Source: an uncultured bacterium (lineage in GTDB: Bacteria > Fidelibacterota > Marinisomatia > Marinisomatales > UBA1611). Taken from it: DNA of 14,676 nucleotides. The DNA lies in assembly GCA_938092125.1 (NCBI GenBank), contig CALKMQ010000089.1:1-14676 (forward strand). Direction: 5' to 3'. The notes under the pieces were generated by a model. It was not told where the DNA came from. It saw nothing but the letters and a program-made list of their open reading frames with translations, and ran no database searches. The number at the start of each line of letters is the position of its first letter. Within the stretch, counting starts at the first letter, position 1. Below, in pieces: positions 7,113-14,049 of this stretch. Both the position numbers and the translations under genes were made by a program.

Positions 7113-8224
7113 TTTATACTCTTTTTAAAAAGATTGGGCATACTAACCAACATGTGCAATAATAATCCAATAGACATTATAATACTCGAAATATAGGGGA
7201 ACAATCTTCCATAGTTCTTAACGGCTGCTAGCACTGTTGTTTCTTCACCACTTGGACTTTCAATAAATGAAGCTTGATAAAACGTATAACCTTCGTGCCT
7301 TAAGGGTTTATTCATCTCAATTAAGACAGGCCTTGGAACATTGTTTTCTATTAGATTTATATTTGAGCTATAGCTTTTAGCCACCTCTGTTCCAGGGTGC
7401 ATAACTTTCTTAAAATCTTTCAGCTCTATAGCAAAAGGAAGGTATGTTTTTTTCTTTTGCAGGTTCATTACATACTGTTTTCCATCAATATTGATAGTAG
7501 CTGGCACTGATTGACCAAAAATAAGCCCATAAATACCATCTGACTCCGTAAAACTACCAGAGATTTGATAGATAATTCCGGGACGATTTTTCATATCATC
7601 CTTATCTCTTTTTATTTCTTTTAAAATAAAATTTTTCAACATCCCTCTAAACTGAATACCTGATGGATTAGTTAAAGGCTCTAAAGTAGCATTGTCCATG
7701 TAATCCAATATTGTAATGTCAAAATCTAATTTTTCATGCATCAAGTTATTCCCATTTTTGAACAGTGGCTGTCCAAAAACAAAATATTGGTCATAATTCA
7801 CATCCGAGATATCTATGATAGCTAGCTCTGTTATATTATAATCATCTACCGTATTAGACTTTGAACCTTCTTCAATAACCATACTACCTTCGGAACTGAA
7901 AATCGCCGTCATACCGGCACCTACAAGAAGCATTACACCGCCAAGGTGCACTATTATCACACCAATCTTTTTCATCTTCCATAAATTTTGCTTAAACATC
8001 ATTGACACTAGATTAACTAACATTAATGCCAATACAATTCTTCCTCCGGGTAAAGGCACTAGACCAAAAGAAAAAAAATATGATGAAAAATATTTCAGCT
8101 GAGATGCGTACAAGCCAATGTCTTTCTGAGACACAGTACCCACAACGACTAAAATCATTAGCCAGACTAAGCTGTAAACAAATAATTTTGGACTACTTAA
8201 TAATTTGATTATTTTATTTCCCAC
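7109..8224 (-). CDS. resB: ResB-family (Ccs1/CcsB) cytochrome c biogenesis protein
   Basis: This is the second half of the system II cytochrome c synthetase. It has a membrane segment near residues 14-31, another at about 62-77, a third at about 87-108 with the ResB-like VHLGGVMLLVGAG (His93), then a large extracytoplasmic domain (about 110-340) and a last membrane helix near 342-361 with GLLLHM. The family delivers haem and holds apocytochrome on the outer face of the inner membrane together with CcsA. I place the start at GTG 8224, giving 371 residues, because AGGGAG (8234-8239) lies 9 bases upstream. TTG 8251 would add 9 residues and overlap the upstream lipoprotein by 22 bases. TTG 8233 would overlap its stop as TTGA, but the ribosome site abuts that codon. 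It overlaps ccsA by 4 bases. Confidence 0.88.
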   Translation of the reverse strand: MGNKIIKLLSSPKLFVYSLVWLMILVVVGTVSQKDIGLYASQLKYFSSYFFSFGLVPLPGGRIVLALMLVNLVSMMFKQNLWKMKKIGVIIVHLGGVMLLVGAGMTAIFSSEGSMVIEEGSKSNTVDDYNITELAIIDISDVNYDQYFVFGQPLFKNGNNLMHEKLDFDITILDYMDNATLEPLTNPSGIQFRGMLKNFILKEIKRDKDDMKNRPGIIYQISGSFTESDGIYGLIFGQSVPATINIDGKQYVMNLQKKKTYLPFAIELKDFKKVMHPGTEVAKSYSSNINLIENNVPRPVLIEMNKPLRHEGYTFYQASFIESPSGEETTVLAAVKNYGRLFPYISSIIMSIGLLLHMLVSMPNLFKKSIK

Positions 8225-8229
8225 TAGTA

Positions 8230-8790
8230 TCAACTCCCTATTGAAGAGCAAAAGTTTTCAAAGACAGATTCCAGTTCACCGAGCCCTTGTTGGCTAACGG
8301 TAAGTTTTATAAAGAATGTTTTATTACCAGTAGGAAGAACCGCTGCAATTATCGCTTTTTCTTTATTTAAATTATTTACCATTTTAAATATCCTAAATGC
8401 GCCCATTTTACTTTCTCCAACCTCGGAAACTTCAAGAATTTGATTTTCAGATATTGGATCTAGATTTATTTGACCTCTCCACCTATTTACATTTGCTAAT
8501 AGGCCTCCACTAATGCCGCTTAAAGAAACAATAGAAAGATCACCGACACCTGTTGAAAATGGGACATCAAAGCTAGCTAGTCTCATAGAATGCCCTTTTG
8601 ATGGAATCCAACCCTTAGGTAAATCCCAAGACAAATTACTTATTACTTGCTGTTTGCTGTCTTCATTTGATTGGGTTTGAATTATACCAAAGTCTTTCTT
8701 CGGAGTCTTGTAATATTGGATATGCCGACTATTATCACATCCGACAAGGAGGATGATTGCAAGAAGTAAAGTATTTTTTTGAAAAATCAT
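8230..8790 (-). CDS. Uncharacterised lipoprotein linked to ResB/CcsA
   Basis: This 186-residue protein has a lipoprotein signal peptide with lipobox LVGC (C18). After a polar stretch, a compact domain runs from about residue 52 to the end: LSWDLPKGW, SMRLASFDVP, GDLSIVSLSG, GGLLANVNRWRGQINLDPIS, then MGAFRIF and a C-terminal FFIKLTVS...FENFCSSIG. I recall proteins with the GLLANVNRWRGQ pattern in Planctomycetes and related phyla, often without an assigned function; that recall needs a search. The gene sits 5 bases upstream of resB (from GTG 8224). Membrane anchoring plus this tight linkage suggest an accessory role in cytochrome c maturation or redox protein assembly, which is inference. No Shine-Dalgarno is visible before ATG 8790. 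Confidence 0.85.
   Translation of the reverse strand: MIFQKNTLLLAIILLVGCDNSRHIQYYKTPKKDFGIIQTQSNEDSKQQVISNLSWDLPKGWIPSKGHSMRLASFDVPFSTGVGDLSIVSLSGISGGLLANVNRWRGQINLDPISENQILEVSEVGESKMGAFRIFKMVNNLNKEKAIIAAVLPTGNKTFFIKLTVSQQGLGELESVFENFCSSIGS
8234..8239 (-). promoter_or_regulatory. Shine-Dalgarno site deciding the resB start
   Basis: On the minus strand, AGGGAG ends 9 bases before GTG 8224 and directly touches TTG 8233. It is inside the last codons of the upstream lipoprotein gene, so ribosomes ending there could re-initiate at resB. Confidence 0.6.
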
Positions 8791-8826
8791 TATATATTAT
8801 CTATTCATTTGTGTAACTAATACTAG

Positions 8827-9336
8827 TTAATTTGATTTATTAGCGTAAAATAAATAAAGTATTATTGCAAAAAAGTTAAATAAAAGTTCTATGCCAGTTA
8901 GAATCTTGTTTTCAACGTAAAATGTTATGTAAGGATCTACAATCATCTCCCAAATTGGAATATTCCCGTTTTCTGGCTTTATGGGGAATAAATAATAATC
9001 TGTATTATTCATAGGATACATCCATTTAATCCCAACAGTTCTAGCAGTAATATAATCTGTAAAAAGATGGACACTTGAACCTATAAAAAGGATAATAAAG
9101 AATGTTTTTATATTTTCATCTTTCCTCAATAAACCCACTAACCAGCCAAAACCACAAATGACAATCCAAATAGAAGGTGTGTGAAGTATACTATGATGTT
9201 CAACTACGGACTTAGACCATAATCCATCAATATCAGGAATTACTGCAGCAATTAGCCATAAGGCTAACCACTTTTTCTCAAAAACTTTTAATCTATGTAA
9301 TAAATAACCTGTTGCTAAATGAGAATTAATAAACAT
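8827..9336 (-). CDS. YdjM-family membrane-bound metal-dependent hydrolase
   Basis: This 169-residue integral membrane protein has the pattern of the YdjM/LexA-binding inner-membrane hydrolase family (PF04307): N-terminal NSHLATGYLL with H6, IPDIDGL with D35 and D37, EHHSILHTPS with H47, H48 and H52, and HLFTDYIT with H90 and D94. These His/Asp residues are likely metal ligands near the membrane face. About four hydrophobic helices are visible (roughly 22-33, 55-70, 77-92 and 147-165). The substrate of the family is mostly unknown; E. coli YdjM is a LexA-regulated membrane protein. It lies 39 bases after the helicase and 36 bases before the lipoprotein on the same strand, so it may share a transcript with either. 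No Shine-Dalgarno is evident. Confidence 0.85.
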   Translation of the reverse strand: MFINSHLATGYLLHRLKVFEKKWLALWLIAAVIPDIDGLWSKSVVEHHSILHTPSIWIVICGFGWLVGLLRKDENIKTFFIILFIGSSVHLFTDYITARTVGIKWMYPMNNTDYYLFPIKPENGNIPIWEMIVDPYITFYVENKILTGIELLFNFFAIILYLFYANKSN

Positions 9337-9375
9337 ATTTTTGCTTATAAATTTTCAAAAAATTAAACCACTAGT

Positions 9376-11166
9376 TCAATTTTTCTTTTTACGAAACTTT
9401 CTTTTGTCCATAGAACGTTTTAATCGATTTTTAGGTCGATTACCAGACCTGTTTTTCTTAAAACTATCTTTCCTCGTTCTATCTTTTCTATTTGCTGGCG
9501 CTGGTCTAGAGCCTTCAATTTTAACAATTGTCCCATTGAAATTTTTTCCATTTAGTGCTCCAGCTAGCGATTTTGAAAATTTTTCATCAATTTCAAAAAA
9601 GGAAAAGGCTTTCATTATTTCAATTTTTCCTATTTCCATATTTTTTGATTTTAGATTATCGTTGATTAAACCTATCAATTTAACAGGGTTAACATTGTTT
9701 TTTGAACCAACATTAATATGAAATCGACTAAACTTGACTCTGCTAGATCTATCTTTATTATTTCTAGATTTATCTCTACTATTTCTAGATCTATCCCTAT
9801 TGCGTTTTTTTCTTCCACCACCATCCCTGGAATCTTTTGAGTTAATATTTATATCTCTGGCATTTTTATAATAGGAAACAAAACGGTTAAATTCCGCTGA
9901 TACAAATTGCTTAATTAATTGTTCTCGAGTTAAGCCTTCTAGCTTTTCATTTATTATTTCAATAAATGGTTCTATCTTTTCATTATCAACTTGCACGCTT
10001 TTAATCTTTTCAATTAAAGAAAATAATTGTTTTTTGCAAATATCTTCTCCGGTAGGAACTAATTTTTTTTCAAAACGAACACCTGATAATTTTTCAATAT
10101 CTCTAACCTTACGAGTTTCTCTAGAATGAACTATTGCAATAGAAATGCCTTTTCTTCCAGCTCTTCCTGTTCTACCGCTTCGATGGGTATAGACCTCAGG
10201 ATCATCTGGCAGATTAAAATTTATTATATGAGATAAGTCGTTTACATCTAAGCCCCTAGAAGCGACATCGGTTGCAACCAAAAGCTGCAATTGTCCTTTC
10301 CTAAATTTTCTCATTACATCATCACGCTGAGATTGAGACAGGTCACCGTGCAATGCATCAGCATTATAGCCATCATATACTAACTTGCTTGCGATATCTT
10401 TTGTTTCTCTTCTTGTTCTACAAAATACAATGCCGTAAATGGTTGGATTAATATCAGCAATTCTTTTAACGACTTCATACCTATCTCTAGCTTGAACCAT
10501 GTGTACAATGTGTTTAACATTTGAGGATGCAGTATTGACAGGATCAACTGCAACCGTTACTGGGTTATTCATATATTGCTTAACAATAGATGATAATTTT
10601 TTAGGCATTGTAGCAGAAAAGAAGAGTTTTTGATTATCAGTAGATATTTTTGATAAAATAAAATCTAGATCATCTTTGAAGCCCATGGATAACATCTCAT
10701 CTGCTTCATCGAGTATTACTCGCTCCACTCTATCGATGAAAAGCTTTTTTCTTTTTAATAAATCTTTTGTTCTGCCTGGGGTTCCTACAACAATTTGGGA
10801 GCGTTTCTTTATAGCTCTAATTTGTACTTCCATGCTTGCGCCGCCATAAATAGGCACAACACCAAGATTGTCAACATATTTAGAATAAGTTTTTATATCA
10901 CTAGTAACCTGCATGCACAATTCTCTAGTTGGGCACAGAATGAGAGTTTGTGTTCTTGAATCAGATAGGTCTGTTAAATGAATCGAAGGTATTCCAAAAG
11001 CAGCAGTTTTTCCTGTTCCAGTTTGTGCAGAACCAATTAAATCATTATTTGAGTCCATTAATAGTGGAATTGTTTTTGCCTGAATTGGGGTAGGTTTTAC
11101 GAAACCAAGTTCATTCAGTGATTTTGCAATTTGTTTACTTAGTTTTATATCGTTAAAGGTTTCCAT
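9376..11166 (-). CDS. DEAD-box ATP-dependent RNA helicase with DbpA-type RNA-binding domain
   Basis: This 596-residue protein is an ATP-dependent RNA helicase of the DeaD/CsdA-like group. The motifs are complete and in order: Q motif FVKPTPIQ (22-29), Walker A SAQTGTGKT (46-54), PTREL (79-83), TPGR (129-132), DEAD (153-156), SAT (184-186), VFCRTRRET (247-255), VATDVASRGLD (297-307) and HRSGRTGRAGR (328-338). After a charged linker (about 440-478, including a heptad repeat), residues about 479-552 (SRFHINVGSKN to GTIVKIEGSRPAP) match the DbpA RNA-binding domain. A strongly basic tail ends the protein. Such helicases help ribosome assembly and mRNA unwinding, often in the cold. AGAAG 7 bases before ATG 11166 supports the start. 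A 129-base leader precedes it. Confidence 0.96.
   Translation of the reverse strand: METFNDIKLSKQIAKSLNELGFVKPTPIQAKTIPLLMDSNNDLIGSAQTGTGKTAAFGIPSIHLTDLSDSRTQTLILCPTRELCMQVTSDIKTYSKYVDNLGVVPIYGGASMEVQIRAIKKRSQIVVGTPGRTKDLLKRKKLFIDRVERVILDEADEMLSMGFKDDLDFILSKISTDNQKLFFSATMPKKLSSIVKQYMNNPVTVAVDPVNTASSNVKHIVHMVQARDRYEVVKRIADINPTIYGIVFCRTRRETKDIASKLVYDGYNADALHGDLSQSQRDDVMRKFRKGQLQLLVATDVASRGLDVNDLSHIINFNLPDDPEVYTHRSGRTGRAGRKGISIAIVHSRETRKVRDIEKLSGVRFEKKLVPTGEDICKKQLFSLIEKIKSVQVDNEKIEPFIEIINEKLEGLTREQLIKQFVSAEFNRFVSYYKNARDININSKDSRDGGGRKKRNRDRSRNSRDKSRNNKDRSSRVKFSRFHINVGSKNNVNPVKLIGLINDNLKSKNMEIGKIEIMKAFSFFEIDEKFSKSLAGALNGKNFNGTIVKIEGSRPAPANRKDRTRKDSFKKNRSGNRPKNRLKRSMDKRKFRKKKN
9733..9795 (-). repeat. 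Three 21-bp tandem repeats in the helicase linker
   Basis: Three in-frame 21-base units (9775-9795, 9754-9774, 9733-9753 in coding order) share GATARATCTAG and encode DRSRNSR, DKSRNNK and DRSSRVK (residues 458-478). They form an Arg/Ser/Asp-rich flexible linker between the helicase core and the DbpA domain. The unit number could vary between strains by slippage. Confidence 0.8.
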
Positions 11167-11295
11167 TTACTATCTTCTTTCGACTGTTTTTTAAAATACT
11201 CTAATCAGTCTAGGGAACACCAAATACAATATCACAAAAGGTGTGCATTTAAGGCTGTGTTAGGTCGAGAATATAGCAGTTAAATTGTTAGGTCA
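11167..11295 (-). other. Leader between PNGase F-like gene and helicase, with a 9-bp direct repeat
   Basis: This 129-base gap carries two exact copies of TGTTAGGTC (plus strand 11258-11266 and 11286-11294), 28 bases apart, one of them one base from the stop codon of the upstream gene. I see no hairpin plus U-run typical of an intrinsic terminator and no clear promoter. A helicase 5' leader could be regulatory, as in cold-shock helicase genes, but nothing here proves it. Confidence 0.4.
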
Positions 11296-12972
11296 CTATG
11301 GAATTGGACCGACAATAAAATCCATTCGAATCTCTTGCCCAAAATCCGATGGAAAGGATTTCAAGAGATTCTGGTCCAGATCATAAAACCCCAAAGTCCC
11401 AGCTATTCCAACAGAGTCTTTTTCTCGCCACCATAATTTGTCTATTCCATCCTCGTTCAAATCATTAAAAACAAATTGATAGAGACCGTCCTCGAGTTTT
11501 ATTATAACATCATAATCTGTATTATCTAAAAATTGAGATTCAGAATAATATACTTTTTTCTGATAGTCATGAATGCTGAATGAATTTTGCTTAGCCCTTC
11601 CAAAATTATTTGTTTTTAATTTCATTATGAAAGTTGTTGGGAATACTGGAGCAATATTAACATTTGAAATAATTTTATTATCAATTCCATCCTCATCTTT
11701 TCTTCCATTTATTGTCACTGCTTCAACAAAAAAACTTTGATTGTTTTTTAAACCGGTCCAATCATTGATTGGTAAAATAACAGTCGTGCTGTCCAAAAAC
11801 TTCAAATCGCCTGTCCAGTGGTGTATTGTTTTTTTCCCAAATTCAAGGCCATAATAAAACTTTATTCGCCTTATCTGTTCTGTTCCAATATTTCTAATCA
11901 ATACTTTCGCGTCACCTAATGTTGGATTAATTCTGGAAAACCTATCATGCAAACTCGGATTTATAATATCCAATATTTCTAAATTTCTCTTAAAGTTTGA
12001 AGGTCCAAAAGAAAATAACTGGTGACTAATTCTATAAATCCCATCTTTTTCATCAGAATCTTCCATTTTTTCTATTTCATAATCGAATTTAATTGTCTGA
12101 CCAGGATTAACTAAGTGCGTCAGTTCAAATATTTCTTCATTTACTTTTGTACCAGGGCACCAACCTGCTCTATCAAATGGCCAAGTACCTCCTTGAGGAT
12201 ATATTGGGTTATTTCCACAATCTTCCCAAATATTCCAAGTATGTTCTTTTGAATCATTGATGATATAATGATGCGATTTACTGACCCATTCACAACAATA
12301 GTTAGCTCCCTCATGTCCATGCCCACTTATTATAGATTTAATACTAAACTCAGATGCTAGTGGATCAAGGTCTACTCTTCTTGGCTTAAGAACTTTATTA
12401 TCAGATATTTCACCATATTTGTATGTGTATCCGTAATGCTCATCATACGCTCCTAAAGGATATAAATTTTTAACTGACATAGGGTTTCGAGGCGGAGAAC
12501 CTTTAATAAAATGAAATTTGAGATCTAACAGTTCTTGATTATTACCTATACGTAATTTTTTTTTCCCTGTAAGAATTGGCGCATAATTTGTTAGATCATA
12601 AACCCATTGCCAACCCTTTTCCCCGCCCATCTTCAGCCTTTTACCATATGGAGTAACAAAACTTCCAAGTTTAAAGACTTCAACAGTATCATTAACAGGA
12701 ACAAAAAGCAATGCGTCCCAAATGTAATCCCACTCACCGCATTCATATTTATCCGCTTTCGTCATGGAATCACATTTAAGAGTTTGAATCATTAATATTT
12801 TTCTCCAGTTGTTTTCTGGTTCAGGAAAGTTGACTTGGACTTCATACTGTGCGACCCAACCTTCAGGGCTAGGGGTAGAAAAACTAATCGGATTAATTGT
12901 TAAGGTATCCTCTGAAAATGATTTTCCAAAAATATAAACATAGAAAAAGATTATAAAAAAACGAGTTTGGAT
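11296..12972 (-). CDS. Secreted PNGase F-like glycoamidase-family protein (start codon unresolved)
   Basis: The core matches peptide-N4-(N-acetyl-beta-glucosaminyl)asparagine amidase F. Counting from the ATG at 12792: CGEWDY (C18-Y23, with D22 equivalent to catalytic D60), LGSFVTPYG, VYDLTNYAPILTG, ISGHGHEGANYCCEW (E168 equivalent to E206), and WPFDRAGWCPG. Cys pairs C7/C18 and C192/C212 parallel known disulfides. The equivalent of PNGase F E118 seems replaced (RIGNNQ). Residues about 260-498 add beta-rich domains, one with a FNDLNEDGIDKLWW pattern. Translation must begin upstream: in-frame codons 12793-12972 encode the first fold strand (QYEVQVNFPEPENNW) and a signal peptide (QTRFFIIFFYVYIFGKSFS). 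No ATG, GTG or TTG exists there; ATC 12972 is the best non-standard candidate, giving 558 residues. It lies 27 bases after yaaA. Glycoprotein deglycosylation outside the cell is inferred. Confidence 0.8.
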   Translation of the reverse strand: MQTRFFIIFFYVYIFGKSFSEDTLTINPISFSTPSPEGWVAQYEVQVNFPEPENNWRKILMIQTLKCDSMTKADKYECGEWDYIWDALLFVPVNDTVEVFKLGSFVTPYGKRLKMGGEKGWQWVYDLTNYAPILTGKKKLRIGNNQELLDLKFHFIKGSPPRNPMSVKNLYPLGAYDEHYGYTYKYGEISDNKVLKPRRVDLDPLASEFSIKSIISGHGHEGANYCCEWVSKSHHYIINDSKEHTWNIWEDCGNNPIYPQGGTWPFDRAGWCPGTKVNEEIFELTHLVNPGQTIKFDYEIEKMEDSDEKDGIYRISHQLFSFGPSNFKRNLEILDIINPSLHDRFSRINPTLGDAKVLIRNIGTEQIRRIKFYYGLEFGKKTIHHWTGDLKFLDSTTVILPINDWTGLKNNQSFFVEAVTINGRKDEDGIDNKIISNVNIAPVFPTTFIMKLKTNNFGRAKQNSFSIHDYQKKVYYSESQFLDNTDYDVIIKLEDGLYQFVFNDLNEDGIDKLWWREKDSVGIAGTLGFYDLDQNLLKSFPSDFGQEIRMDFIVGPIP

Positions 12973-12999
12973 AAAACTTTAAAGAAAAAAGTTAAATAA

Positions 13000-13773
13000 T
13001 CATGACTGGTTACGAGTAAAGACCGGTTTCATTTTAGATGAAAGAGAGGAATCGAATGAATATCCATCTAAATTAAATGATAATATCTCTTCGGAGCTAT
13101 CGATTCTATTATCAATGATATATCGCGCCATCATTCCCCTAGCTTTTTTAGCATAGAAAGATATCATTTTCATGGTACCATTTTTTATTTCCTTAAACTC
13201 TGGAGTAATAACAACGTCTTCTAAAAATTCATTGCCAATTGATTTAAAATATTCATTTGAAGCACAATTAATAATTACTTTTTGTTTGTGGCCTTTTAAT
13301 TCATTTGAAATATTCCTTGCAATACTACTTCCCCAGAAATCATACAGATTTTTTCCTCTACTGTTCTGAAGTTTAGTGCCCATTTCTAATCTATAGGGGA
13401 GCATAAGATCTAAAGGTTTCAGCACCCCATAAAGGCCTGATAGTATTCTAACATTATCTTGTGCAAAAATAACATCTTTCTCCGATAAGCTTTCTGCATT
13501 TAAGCCAGTATATGTATCACCTTTGAATGAAAAAAAAGCTTCTCTGGATATGCTCGGGGCATAATCAGAGGTCCATGATTGAAATCTTTCCCAGTTGAGT
13601 TCAGATAGATTTTGACTGATGCCCATTAACGTTTGCAATTGGTCAGGTTTAAAATCTTTTAAAATACTAACCAACCTATTTGAGTCTTCTAAAAATACAG
13701 GTTTTGTATAAGCGCTACCTTTGGCAGAACAATCGTTTGAAAGTTTTTTAGCAGGAGATAATACAGTTATCAT
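13000..13773 (-). CDS. yaaA: YaaA peroxide-stress protein (DUF328/UPF0246)
   Basis: The 257-residue protein matches E. coli YaaA (258 residues) end to end: ITVLSPAKKL (2-11), FKGDTYTGL (83-91), RILSGLYGVLKPLDLM (109-124), PYRLEMGTKLQNSRGKNLYDFWG (126-148), INCASNEYFKSI (168-179) and KNGTMKMISFYAKKARGMMARYII (197-220). YaaA is cytoplasmic. In E. coli it is OxyR-induced, lowers free intracellular iron during hydrogen peroxide stress and binds DNA. That role is family knowledge and not visible here. The length is complete. No Shine-Dalgarno precedes ATG 13773. An inverted repeat lies 26-47 bases upstream. The PNGase F-like gene follows within 27 bases, an unexpected partner for a stress protein. 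Confidence 0.95.
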   Translation of the reverse strand: MITVLSPAKKLSNDCSAKGSAYTKPVFLEDSNRLVSILKDFKPDQLQTLMGISQNLSELNWERFQSWTSDYAPSISREAFFSFKGDTYTGLNAESLSEKDVIFAQDNVRILSGLYGVLKPLDLMLPYRLEMGTKLQNSRGKNLYDFWGSSIARNISNELKGHKQKVIINCASNEYFKSIGNEFLEDVVITPEFKEIKNGTMKMISFYAKKARGMMARYIIDNRIDSSEEILSFNLDGYSFDSSLSSKMKPVFTRNQS

Positions 13774-13798
13774 AAAACTAATTTATCAAAGAATATAT

Positions 13799-13820
13799 AT
13801 AAACATAAAACATTGTTTAT
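13799..13820. promoter_or_regulatory. Inverted repeat upstream of yaaA, candidate operator
   Basis: ATAAACA (13799-13805) and TGTTTAT (13814-13820) are exact inverted arms around an 8-base spacer, 26-47 bases before the yaaA ATG. The position suits an operator over the promoter. The arms share the TAAACA/TGTTTA core with the 1204-1218 palindrome, though in the opposite order. The DNA is AT-rich, so confidence is low. Confidence 0.3.
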
Positions 13821-13848
13821 GAAAAATTTAAATTTTGATAATACATTT

Positions 13849-13992
13849 TTAAATTCTCTTTTTTTTATTTTTTTGTTTTAAAAATGGAGATTGAATAAAA
13901 AGCCTAAAACCAATGCTCATCTTAATCATTAAAGCATCAATATCTTCATCACTAAATAATTGTGTTTCTTTTATAATTTTAATTTTTTTCAT
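13849..13992 (-). CDS. Possible 47-residue small protein
   Basis: An ATG at 13992 opens a 47-codon frame ending in TAA at 13849. The product starts MKKIKIIKETQLFSDEDIDA, continues LMIKMSIGFRLFIQSP and ends in a Lys-rich tail (KQKNKKKRI). Its middle could form an amphipathic helix. The frame fills most of the 276-base gap between the outer-membrane gene and yaaA, and the middle is less A/T-monotonous than its flanks, which hints at coding. There is no Shine-Dalgarno. I do not recognise it, and a chance frame in AT-rich DNA is possible. Confidence 0.3.
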   Translation of the reverse strand: MKKIKIIKETQLFSDEDIDALMIKMSIGFRLFIQSPFLKQKNKKKRI

Positions 13993-14049
13993 TTTTAATT
14001 TTACAATGACATATAAGCATTTAATGTAATAATATTTTCAGTCGTCTAT

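Noticed and set aside
7121..7132. Perfect 12-base palindrome CTTTTTAAAAAG
   Set aside because: It codes the end of ResB just before the ccsA overlap, is A/T only except its ends, and has no loop for a terminator hairpin.
9341..9721. Plus-strand open frame of 126 codons opposite the helicase 3' end
   Set aside because: It is antisense to a clear DEAD-box helicase with a DbpA domain, and its Phe/Leu-rich product is what the Lys/Arg/Asn-rich sense codons give in reverse.
11167..11295. tRNA, riboswitch or small RNA in the helicase leader
   Set aside because: No cloverleaf, conserved riboswitch core or clear hairpin could be drawn by eye.
12141..12326. Short minus-strand frame inside the PNGase F-like gene
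   Set aside because: It is an out-of-frame shadow of the region holding the E206-equivalent motif and the DRAGWCPG motif.
11296..12792. Reading the PNGase F-like protein as starting at ATG 12792
   Set aside because: The codons upstream continue the conserved first strand and a signal peptide in the same frame, so this ATG is an internal Met.
13823..13836. Perfect palindrome AAAATTTAAATTTT upstream of yaaA
   Set aside because: A/T-only palindromes are expected by chance in this composition; no further support.
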